The notes under the pieces: generated by a model
Told to the model about the DNA's origin: nothing
What the model saw: the letters and a program-made list of their open reading frames with translations, nothing else
The model's database searches: none
In this document: piece after piece, positions 57,300-64,000 of the stretch
How the letters are laid out: each line of letters begins with the position of its first letter
How positions within the stretch are numbered: the first letter of the stretch is position 1
NCBI RefSeq assembly: GCF_018324205.1
Contig: NZ_AP023356.1
Coordinates: 7,193,501-7,257,500 of the forward strand
DNA: 64,000 nucleotides
From: Actinoplanes ianthinogenes
GTDB lineage: Bacteria; Actinomycetota; Actinomycetes; Mycobacteriales; Micromonosporaceae
Direction of reading: 5' to 3'
Translations under genes and position numbers: made by a program

Positions 57300-57359
57300 C
57301 TGAGCCTCCCTCGTCCGAGCGCGTGCCACCGCACTCCGAGAGATCGGCTCCGCTGCCTC

Positions 57360-58166
57360 TCAGTTGAGGATCTCGGCGGCGAGGATCCGCTCCAGGACGA
57401 GCGCCACACCCTCGTCGTCGTTGCCGGGCGCCACCTCGTCGGCGATCGCCTTGAGTCCCGGGTGAGCGCCGCCCATCGCCACCCCGTGCCCGGCCCAGGC
57501 CAGCATCGGCGCGTCGTTCGGCATGTCGCCGAACGCGATCGTCTCGGGCCCGGTGACGCCGAGCAGCCCGGCCGCGTAGGCCAGCCCGGTGGCCTTGGAG
57601 AGCCCGAGGGGCAGGATCTCGATCTCGCCGGGCCCGGCGGTGGTCACCGTCACCAGATGTCCCACCAGCCGTGCCGCCACCTCGCGCAACGCGTCCTCGG
57701 ACAGCTCCGGGTGCTGGACGTAGAACTTGCGCACCGGTGCCGCCCACAGCCCGGCCGTGTCGGTGACGACCACCGGCAGGTTGCCGACCGGGTCGTGCCG
57801 ATAGCCGGGCCCGGTGAGCACCGCCCCGTCCAGGCCGTCCCGGTCGGCGGCCAGACGGAGCGGCCCGGTCACCGTCTCGATCATCGCGATCGCCCTCCGG
57901 GCCAGATCACGATCGAGAGGGTACGACGTCAGCTGCCGATGCGCCCCGGCGTCGTACACCTGCCCACCCTGCCCGCAGACCGCCAGCCCGGTGTAGCCGA
58001 GGTCGTCGAGAACCGTCCGGGTCCAGGTCACCGACCGGCCGGTGACGATGATGTGCCGGGCACCGCGGGCGGCCGCACCGGCCAGCGCGGCCCGGGTCCG
58101 CGCCCCGATCGTGTGGTCGGAGCGCAGCAGCGTGCCGTCCAGGTCGGTGGCGATCAGCGCGTACAC
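57360..58166 (-). CDS. HAD-superfamily (Cof-type) phosphatase (268 aa)
   Basis: Soluble phosphohydrolase, probably acting on sugar or cofactor phosphates. GTG at 58166 (VYALIATDLDGTLL), two bases after the upstream permease stop. Motif I DLDGTLLRSD at 8-17, motif II VTGRS, motif III Lys in LSKATGLAYA, motif IV FGDMPNDAPML at about 220. Cof-type cap domain in the middle. Last gene of the operon coming from the right edge. Confidence 0.9.
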   Translation of the reverse strand: MYALIATDLDGTLLRSDHTIGARTRAALAGAAARGARHIIVTGRSVTWTRTVLDDLGYTGLAVCGQGGQVYDAGAHRQLTSYPLDRDLARRAIAMIETVTGPLRLAADRDGLDGAVLTGPGYRHDPVGNLPVVVTDTAGLWAAPVRKFYVQHPELSEDALREVAARLVGHLVTVTTAGPGEIEILPLGLSKATGLAYAAGLLGVTGPETIAFGDMPNDAPMLAWAGHGVAMGGAHPGLKAIADEVAPGNDDEGVALVLERILAAEILN

Positions 58167-58168
58167 GC

Positions 58169-58960
58169 TCAGCCGCCGATGCTGGTGTACCGGGTGAGGT
58201 TCCAGTTCCAGAACAGCCGGGCCAGCCGGTACAGCGCGTAGCAGATCAGCGGCGACCAGGCCACGATCGAGGTGACCGGCTGCTGCCCGAGCAGCACCAG
58301 CACCGGGAAGTACGCGACGAACGCCACCGGCAGCACGAAGGTGAACGTCACCCGCAGCACCATCGGCAGGATCGACAGCGGATAGTTCCCGACCGTCGCC
58401 ATGATGTCGTCCAGCCACTTGCCCACGCCGTGCGCGAGCGGCGACCGCAGCATCAGCGCCGCGATCGGCAGCTGCACGGCGGCCTCCAGGTACATCCCGC
58501 CGAGGATGGCGGCGGCCAGATAGAGCAGCTTGGCGGGCGTCCAGTCGATCGGCACCCGGGCCACGCCGAACGCGCACACCACCACGCCGACGGTGAAGTC
58601 GCCGAACGCGTTCACGTTGAACCGGCTGATCAGGATCTGGGTCAGCACCGGCAACGGGCGCAGGAAGAATCCCTCGACCCGGCCCTCCTCGACGAGTTCG
58701 GCGAGCGCGTCACTCAGATTTCCGTACACCATGGTGAAAAGGCCGTGCGCCATCAATCGCATGCCGACGATCAGCAGCACCCCGCTGGCCGGGAAATCCC
58801 CGATGCCGTTGAATCGCGTGATCAGCACCGCCGCGAAGGCCAGCGTCGACGACTGCCACAGAATGCCGAAGATGATTTCGAAGGCGAAATCGCCGGGATA
58901 TTCGAGGCGCCCCCGGATGTTGACGGCGGTCGCCTTCAGTGAAACCGCGAGTGTGTTCAA
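58169..58960 (-). CDS. ABC-2 type permease (263 aa)
   Basis: Membrane subunit of an ABC exporter. TTG start at 58960, supported by AAGGAGG eight bases upstream. Six hydrophobic segments, with the conserved LVEEGRVEGFFLRPLPVL cytoplasmic loop found in DUF990/YitT-like ABC-2 permeases. Pairs with the next permease and the ATPase upstream. Confidence 0.88.
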   Translation of the reverse strand: MNTLAVSLKATAVNIRGRLEYPGDFAFEIIFGILWQSSTLAFAAVLITRFNGIGDFPASGVLLIVGMRLMAHGLFTMVYGNLSDALAELVEEGRVEGFFLRPLPVLTQILISRFNVNAFGDFTVGVVVCAFGVARVPIDWTPAKLLYLAAAILGGMYLEAAVQLPIAALMLRSPLAHGVGKWLDDIMATVGNYPLSILPMVLRVTFTFVLPVAFVAYFPVLVLLGQQPVTSIVAWSPLICYALYRLARLFWNWNLTRYTSIGG

Positions 58961-58964
58961 GGGT

Positions 58965-59786
58965 TCAGCCTCCTTGCGAGGTGACGCGCCGGGCCGCCCG
59001 CGACCAGAGGAACCGGGTCAGCGCGGCGAGTGCCAGCAGCCAGCCGCACGCGTACGCCAGCGGGACCGCCGCCCGGTCGAGCGGGATGCTGCCGATGTAG
59101 ATCGAGACGGGCAGGTGGATGGTGGCGGCGAACGGCAGCGCGGTCGCCACGGTCAGCAGCCAGCCGGGCAGGAACCAGAGCGGCACGAAGACGCCGGAGA
59201 GCAGGTCCTGGACGAACGAGTACATCCGGGTCAGGCCGGTGTTCGAGACCAGCCAGAAGGTGGCCAGGTCGACGAGCTGCCCGAGGTAGTACAGGATCGC
59301 CTGGCCGAGCACCAGGCTGACCAGGAACACCCCGCCGACCGCGGCCGAGGACGGCAGGTCGATCATGCCGGTGGCCAGCGCGAACAGGTAGACCACGAAG
59401 GCCCAGGCGGCGCCGTAACCCATGTCGCCGAGCGCGCGGAACAGGTAGTAGCGCCCGGGGGAGATGGGCCGCAGGAACCAGTAGACGATGGTCCCCTCGC
59501 GGGTGCGCTGCGGCAGCGAGTCCTTGGAGACCATCCGGTTGGTCCACCGGATCCGGCTGAGCAGGATGGCCAGGGTGGCGTAACTGACCGCCTGGCGGAC
59601 GTCGAGCCCGGCCACCGAATCCTTGCCGGCGTAGACCGCGGTCCACAGCAGGTAGTAGACGTACACCTGGACGACCAGCATGAACGGGGCAAGGAAGAAC
59701 CGGCCCCGGTACGCGACGACCTGGTACAGCGGGATGATCCGCCAGATCCGCCAGGCCCGGCCGGGCGTCAGCGTAGCGGTGCTCAT
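58965..59786 (-). CDS. ABC-2 type permease (273 aa)
   Basis: Second membrane subunit of the same exporter, related to the 263-aa permease: it has the parallel loop REGTIVYWFLRPISPGRYYLF at about 98-118. Six membrane segments. The ATG at 59786 overlaps the ATPase stop (ATGA). Two unequal permeases with one ATPase is the usual make-up of this family. Confidence 0.88.
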   Translation of the reverse strand: MSTATLTPGRAWRIWRIIPLYQVVAYRGRFFLAPFMLVVQVYVYYLLWTAVYAGKDSVAGLDVRQAVSYATLAILLSRIRWTNRMVSKDSLPQRTREGTIVYWFLRPISPGRYYLFRALGDMGYGAAWAFVVYLFALATGMIDLPSSAAVGGVFLVSLVLGQAILYYLGQLVDLATFWLVSNTGLTRMYSFVQDLLSGVFVPLWFLPGWLLTVATALPFAATIHLPVSIYIGSIPLDRAAVPLAYACGWLLALAALTRFLWSRAARRVTSQGG

Positions 59787-60775
59787 GCCGCCACCTGGTA
59801 CGCGTCGCGCATCAGCTCCTCCAGGTCGGACTCCTCGACGGTCAGCCCGACCACCGGGAACAGCGAGATCACCGCGCGCACCACGTCCTCCGGGGTGCTG
59901 TCGCCCTCCGGCATCAGCGTGGCCCGCACCCCCTCGCCGGACACCAGCCGCGCACCGGGCACGACCACCTCGGCCACCGGCTCGCCGAACGTCACGTTCA
60001 CCACCGGCCGCGACCCGTGCTTGCGCTTCATCTCCTCCAGGGTCCCGTCGAACATCAGCCGCCCGTGGTTGATCAGGACCACCCGTTCGCAGAGCCGCGC
60101 CACGTCGGTCATGTCGTGCGTGGTCAGCACCACCGCCCGGCCCCGCTCGTGCACCTGCTGGAGCAGGAACTCCCGGGTCTTCTCCTTGGCCACCACGTCC
60201 ATCCCGATGGTCGGCTCGTCCAGGAACAGGATCGCCGGGTCGTGCAGCACGGCCGCGGCCATGTCGCAGCGCACCCGCTGGCCCAGCGACATCAGCCGGA
60301 CCGGGGTGTCCCAGAACTCGGAGATGCCGAGGATCTGGTCGACGTCGCGCAGCTGCCGCTCGTAGTCGGCGGCGGACAGCCCGAAGATGTCCCGGATCAG
60401 CCCGAACGAGTGCTTGGCCGGCAGGTCCCACCACAGCTGCGTCTTCTGCCCGAAGACCGCGCCGACCGAGCGGGCGTTCGCGGCCCGGTCCGCGTGCGGC
60501 ACCCGGCCGTCCACCCAGACCTGCCCGGAAGTGGGGGTGAGGATGCCGGTCAGCATCTTGATCGTGGTGGACTTGCCGGCGCCGTTCGGCCCGAGCAGCC
60601 CGACCAGCTCACCGCGGGCGACCGACATGGTGAGGTCGGTGACCACCACCTTCTCGTCGCGCGCCGGGTCGAGCAGCGCGCGCAGGTCCGCGAACCGGCC
60701 GGTGTGCGTGCGCTTGACCCTGTAGGCCTTGGTCAGTCCGCGAGTGACGATGGCAGCGGAGCGCTCCTCCGACAT
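59783..60775 (-). CDS. ABC transporter ATP-binding protein (330 aa)
   Basis: Energises the two ABC-2 permeases. AAAGGAG precedes ATG 60775. Walker A LLGPNGAGKSTTIKM at about 60, Q-loop FGQKTQLWWDLP, signature LMSLGQRVRCDMA (LSLGQ form), Walker B ILFLDEPTIGMD, and switch His in LTTHDMTD. A C-terminal extension of about 90 residues is typical of drug/lipid exporters with ABC-2 partners. Its start overlaps the FAD oxidoreductase gene by 43 bases. Confidence 0.93.
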   Translation of the reverse strand: MSEERSAAIVTRGLTKAYRVKRTHTGRFADLRALLDPARDEKVVVTDLTMSVARGELVGLLGPNGAGKSTTIKMLTGILTPTSGQVWVDGRVPHADRAANARSVGAVFGQKTQLWWDLPAKHSFGLIRDIFGLSAADYERQLRDVDQILGISEFWDTPVRLMSLGQRVRCDMAAAVLHDPAILFLDEPTIGMDVVAKEKTREFLLQQVHERGRAVVLTTHDMTDVARLCERVVLINHGRLMFDGTLEEMKRKHGSRPVVNVTFGEPVAEVVVPGARLVSGEGVRATLMPEGDSTPEDVVRAVISLFPVVGLTVEESDLEELMRDAYQVAA

Positions 60776-62013
60776 GACGACTCCTTTCCGTACGGGTGGT
60801 AGAGGTTGCTGAGCGCACCGATGTCGGGAAGCTCTCCCAGCAGGTCAGGGCGGTCCAGGGTGGTCAGGGGCAGCTCCCAGTTCTCCACGGCGGGCACGTC
60901 GGCGGCCGGCGGGAGCGGATCCCAGCCGATCTCGCCGGGAGACATCCCGAGTCCGGATCCGATCGTCCGGACCGCGTGCTGGGCGGCGAGCGGCGCGAGG
61001 GTCAGCTTGGCCGGGCTGGTCACCACGGCACGCCCGTCGAACAGGTCCACGCCGAACTCGTGCGCGACCGTGCCGCTGATCGGCGTCAGGCCGGACTTGG
61101 TCGCCGCGTACCCGGAGATCGTCGCGACCCGGCTCAGCACCCCGGCGTCGACGACCTGGCGCAGGGTCAGCAGCAGCCGCCGCGCCCACCACCCGGCGAG
61201 CTGCCCGGACTCCGCCTCGGCGCTGTCGAAGGAGTGGAAGTCGGACACCAGCCAGGTGGTGTCGTCCGCCTCGCCGCCGCCGCGGCTGGCCAGGAACAGC
61301 CCGTGCCGGGCCGGCTCCGGGAAGACCGCGCTGACCGCGGGCAGCCGCCCGCGCAGGACCAGCATGAAGGCCCGGCGCAGCTGGACCACGGCGGGCAGCC
61401 GGGAGCGGGTCAGCAGGCGCTGCGCGCCACTGCCCGCGGCGATCACGGTGGTCCGGGCGGGCAGCGCGGTGACGACTCCGTCCGGCTCGATGACCTGCAG
61501 ACGCGTTCCGTACGCCGTGTCGCGCACCCGATCGGCGACCCCGGGCACGAACGTCACGCCGGCCGCTCGCGCCTGCGTCGCCAGGCCGTGCAGCACCGCC
61601 CCGATGTGGAAGGTCCGCTCGGTGGTGGCGAAGCAGGCGGCCGACGCGGGGGACAGCCATCCCGGCCGTGGCTGCGGGGTGACGTCCAGTCCCGACTCCC
61701 GCCAGAAGCGCTCGGCCCGGCCCACCGCGACCGGGTTCGCGAACGCCGCCGTCGACCCGGCCGTCACCGGGGTGACCGCGGCGAGCAGTCCCCGCCAGTG
61801 GTCGCCGGCCCGGCGGAACAGCGGCGGCAGCCGGGGCTCCTCCGGGCCGTACGCATAGCCCTGGTGCAGGTAGCCGTGCGACTGCCCGGACTGGCCGGCG
61901 CCGACCCGGGACCGCTCGACCACCAGCACCTCGGCGCCGCGCCGGGCCAGCGCCAGGGCGGTCAGCAGACCGGCGATCCCGGCGCCGGCCACCACGACGT
62001 CAGACCGGCGCAT
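60733..62013 (-). CDS. FAD-dependent oxidoreductase, DAO family (426 aa)
   Basis: D-amino-acid-oxidase-like flavoprotein. ATG at 62013 (MRRSDVVVAGAGIAGLLTAL), Rossmann GAGIAGLLTALALARRG and acidic end of strand two (VVERSRVGAGQSGQSHGYLH). The C-terminal part has the FAD motif at about 385 (IGSGLGMSPGEIGWDPL). It oxidises an amine or hydroxy acid; substrate unknown. It overlaps the upstream 91-aa gene by 14 bases and the downstream ATPase gene by 43, so the four genes are tightly coupled. Confidence 0.87.
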   Translation of the reverse strand: MRRSDVVVAGAGIAGLLTALALARRGAEVLVVERSRVGAGQSGQSHGYLHQGYAYGPEEPRLPPLFRRAGDHWRGLLAAVTPVTAGSTAAFANPVAVGRAERFWRESGLDVTPQPRPGWLSPASAACFATTERTFHIGAVLHGLATQARAAGVTFVPGVADRVRDTAYGTRLQVIEPDGVVTALPARTTVIAAGSGAQRLLTRSRLPAVVQLRRAFMLVLRGRLPAVSAVFPEPARHGLFLASRGGGEADDTTWLVSDFHSFDSAEAESGQLAGWWARRLLLTLRQVVDAGVLSRVATISGYAATKSGLTPISGTVAHEFGVDLFDGRAVVTSPAKLTLAPLAAQHAVRTIGSGLGMSPGEIGWDPLPPAADVPAVENWELPLTTLDRPDLLGELPDIGALSNLYHPYGKESSCRRSAPLPSSLAD

Positions 62014-62275
62014 CGACCTGGACCCGGTCCCCGGCGACGGGCGCAAGCGGCTCGTCCGTCGCCCGGGAGGCGATCGGTTCCAGCGAGGCGACCAGGCCGG
62101 AGCTCGCGGAGACGCGCAGCAGCCAGCGCTCGCCGTCGCGGGTGTGCAGCAGCAGCGCGTCCTCCCCGGCCGGGTCGGCGGCGAGCAGCGGGCCGAGCCC
62201 GGCGAGCAACACCCGCCCGCCGGCCCGGAACACGTCACCGGTCGCCAGGTCGACGCGCGTCCCGGCGAGGCTCAC
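62000..62275 (-). CDS. Small uncharacterised protein coupled to the oxidoreductase (91 aa)
   Basis: GTG at 62275 overlaps the aminotransferase stop (GTGA), and the stop overlaps the oxidoreductase start. The text VSLAGTRVDLATGDVFRAGG and LLLHTRDGERWLLRVSASSG suggests a small beta-barrel. Its position directly ahead of a DAO-type enzyme suggests an accessory subunit, by analogy with small subunits of multi-component amino-acid dehydrogenases. No cysteine is present, so it carries no iron-sulphur cluster. Confidence 0.7.
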   Translation of the reverse strand: MSLAGTRVDLATGDVFRAGGRVLLAGLGPLLAADPAGEDALLLHTRDGERWLLRVSASSGLVASLEPIASRATDEPLAPVAGDRVQVDAPV

Positions 62276-63168
62276 CGCAGCGGGACCAGATAGCGGGCGG
62301 CGAGGGGGTGGTCGCCCCGGCACAGCCGCGCGTACCCGTCGACGAGCGCGGCCGCGGTGGCCGCGCCGCCCGGGTCGTCCACCGGCCGGCCGTCCACGCT
62401 CTGCACCGGGCGCAGCCCGAGCAGCGTGCCGGCCAGCACCACCTGCGCCCGGTGCAGCTCGCCGCGCAGCACCGGCCGCTCCTCGACCCGGTGGCCGAGG
62501 TCGCGGGCGAGGTCCAGGACGATCCGCTTGGTGATCGAGTCGAGCACCCCGCTGTCCACCGACGGCGTGGTCACCCGATCCTCCTCGACCAGCAGGATCG
62601 CCGCGCCGTCGGCCTCGGCGACCTGGTCCCGGTCGTTGAGGATGAACACGTGCTCGACGCCGGCCGCCACCCGCTCCCGCTCGAAGATCCGGAAGTCCAG
62701 GTAGGAGCCGCCCGACTTGGCCTGTGCCCCGATCGGCCCGCCGTGCCGGCGGTGGCTGCTCACGATCGCCCGGACGGCCGGGGGAGCGGACGGCGCGTAC
62801 GGGAAGCCGCCGATGTACATGGCGCCCTCGCTGTCCAGCGACAGCGTCGACCGGCCCCGCTTGGCATAGAACGTCGGCCGCAGGTAGACGTCCGAGCCGC
62901 CCAGCTGCCCGGCCACCTCGGCGAGCGCGGCGAACACCTCGGCCCGGGTCGTCGGCGCCGGGATGTCGGCCAGGTGAGCGGACTGGAACAGCCGGTCGAG
63001 GTGCTCGTCCCCGGCCAGGATCCGGTGCCGCCCCTCGGCCGCGTCCCAGAACGCGGTGATCCCCTCGAACACGTTGGCGCCGCGCAGCGCCAGCTCGTCC
63101 CAGACGTGCACCCGGGCGTCCTCCCACGGCACGCAGGAGCCGTTGAACCACATCACGCGATCCGACAT
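62272..63168 (-). CDS. Class IV (branched-chain type) aminotransferase (298 aa)
   Basis: PLP fold-type IV transaminase. ATG at 63168. Opening VMWFNGSCVPWEDARVHVWD and GANVFEGI are the BCAT N-terminal signature. PLP Lys lies in GAQAKSGGSYLDF at about residue 150, where BCAT usually has KxxGNY; the change GGSY suggests a different substrate. The AEADGAAILLV and TKRIVLDLARDLG segments follow. Likely supplies or consumes an amino acid for the adjacent oxidoreductase. Confidence 0.9.
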   Translation of the reverse strand: MSDRVMWFNGSCVPWEDARVHVWDELALRGANVFEGITAFWDAAEGRHRILAGDEHLDRLFQSAHLADIPAPTTRAEVFAALAEVAGQLGGSDVYLRPTFYAKRGRSTLSLDSEGAMYIGGFPYAPSAPPAVRAIVSSHRRHGGPIGAQAKSGGSYLDFRIFERERVAAGVEHVFILNDRDQVAEADGAAILLVEEDRVTTPSVDSGVLDSITKRIVLDLARDLGHRVEERPVLRGELHRAQVVLAGTLLGLRPVQSVDGRPVDDPGGAATAAALVDGYARLCRGDHPLAARYLVPLR

Positions 63169-63171
63169 CGG

Positions 63172-64000
63172 TCAGCCCTCCCGCTTCGCGGTGATCCGGA
63201 CGTCGCTCACGTCGAGCCGGGCGCGGGCCTCGGTGTGCAGCATGAACGGCACGTCCACGTGGTCGAGCTCGATGCCGGCCGCGGCCAGCTCGGTCAGCGG
63301 GATCTCGAGGCGGGACCAGACGCCGGGCGGCAGCGCGGCCAGCCGGCCGGTGATGTCCACCGTGGGCTGCTGCGGGAAGTCGTCGTGGCAGGTGAGCCAG
63401 AACGGGCCGTCGGGCGCCTGGTGCACCCGGACCGCGAAGCTGAGCACGCCGCCGTCGCGCAGCTGGGCGCGCAGGTCCCGGTGCTCGCCGTCGGGTGACT
63501 GGGCGTAGACGAAGGTGCGGGCGCCGGTGAAGGTGAGCGCCAGGCCCTCGTCGATCGGCTCGCTGAGGATGTACGACGTCTTCATCACCTGGTCGAGCGG
63601 GAGCGGCCGGGGGCCGTAGTCGGTGGCGCTGACCTTGAAGGTGTACGCGCCGTCCGGCCGGGGACCGATGGCGAACCAGGCGTCGCCGGCCGGCTCGGCG
63701 ACGGGCGCGTCCGGCTCGTCGTCGAGGGGTAGGTCGCCCAGGTCCGGGGCGGGGTCACGCAACGTCAGGCCGTGGTCGTACGCGAAGAGGGGTTTTTGAA
63801 TGATCTCGCCGGCGGGCGGCTGGTAGTCCGGGATGTGGCGCGGCACCCGGTTGGCCGCGAAGCTGCGCCGGCCGCGCGGCCAGCTGACGCTGAGCCGGCC
63901 CTGGAAGTCGTGCGCGACGGTGCCGTCCGGCGCGGTGAACAGCACGTCGGTGAGGCCGGTGACGTCCGGGCCGGGCAGCCAGGCCGCGACGAAGGCGTCC
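63172..64000 (-). CDS. GH3 beta-glucosidase/exo-beta-glucanase, C-terminal part (runs off window)
   Basis: The visible 275 residues match the second half of ExoP-type GH3 enzymes: AFVAAWLPGPDVTGLTDVLF at the window edge, the HDFQGRLSVSWPR strand, KPLFAYDHGLTL, then an extra C-terminal domain of about 180 residues (WFAIGPRPDGAYTFKVSATD to SDVRITAKRE) with jelly-roll character. Catalytic residues lie outside the window. Its stop is three bases from the aminotransferase start. A carbohydrate hydrolase leading an amino-acid/ABC operon is odd and may reflect a glycosylated substrate. Confidence 0.85.
   Translation of the reverse strand, partial: DAFVAAWLPGPDVTGLTDVLFTAPDGTVAHDFQGRLSVSWPRGRRSFAANRVPRHIPDYQPPAGEIIQKPLFAYDHGLTLRDPAPDLGDLPLDDEPDAPVAEPAGDAWFAIGPRPDGAYTFKVSATDYGPRPLPLDQVMKTSYILSEPIDEGLALTFTGARTFVYAQSPDGEHRDLRAQLRDGGVLSFAVRVHQAPDGPFWLTCHDDFPQQPTVDITGRLAALPPGVWSRLEIPLTELAAAGIELDHVDVPFMLHTEARARLDVSDVRITAKREG

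Overview
The window is GC-rich actinobacterial chromosome, most likely from an Actinoplanes-like member of the Micromonosporaceae. The evidence is very high G+C in third codon positions, many GTG/TTG starts, a conservon (CvnABCD) locus, a secreted GH6 cellulase with a perfect CebR-type operator, and WQAGPWAGKS-type STAND ATPases. The genus is inference. I saw no rRNA, tRNA, CRISPR array, transposase, integrase or attachment site.

Layout. 1-8824 (minus): a stop/start-overlapping operon with a 286-aa DUF4132 protein and at least three giant paralogues, the last running off the left edge. 8892-11533: a membrane-anchored protein, an OmpR-family response regulator and a sensor kinase facing it tail to tail. 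11929-14545: secreted M4 metalloprotease and a lipoprotein, with an 11-bp-spaced direct repeat upstream that is a candidate target for the regulator. 14659-23427: single-chain acyl-CoA carboxylase (1818 aa) and a secreted penicillin-acylase-family enzyme with a discoidin domain. 23635-27199: conservon CvnA-B-C-D. 27289-30348: SF1 helicase. 30415-34511: four-gene cassette with peptidoglycan-binding/CHAP, a putative beta-rich protein, a LysM protein and a small protein, none with a signal peptide. 34653-35080: broken Abi-like gene. 35063-40165: FGGY kinase, an aldolase-aminotransferase fusion and a divergent PucR regulator, followed by a repeat array copied from the regulator's 3' end.

40430-44724: STAND ATPase preceded by a small membrane-anchored protein; the two share a G-x-A-I-G-Q motif at facing termini, suggesting amyloid-type NLR/effector signalling. 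44782-48751: membrane protein, acyltransferase 3, cytochrome P450 and FAD monooxygenase. 48826-50190: GH6 cellulase under a CebR box. 50409-51137: Bfd and bacterioferritin behind an IdeR/DtxR-like box. 51174-54237: membrane protein, OmpA-like protein with its repeat-rich partner, and LexA. 54238-54866: non-coding array of seven 63-bp hairpin repeats. 54867-64000 (minus): GGDEF-EAL protein with a microsatellite inside its GGDEF domain, then a compact operon (GH3 beta-glucosidase running off the edge, class IV aminotransferase, 91-aa protein, FAD oxidoreductase, three-part ABC transporter, HAD phosphatase).

The least explained and most interesting systems are the STAND ATPase with its motif-sharing partner, the CHAP/LysM cassette, the aldolase-aminotransferase-kinase cluster, and the giant DUF4132-linked paralogue array. 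Functional statements come from reading translated sequence and recalled family features; no database search was run.
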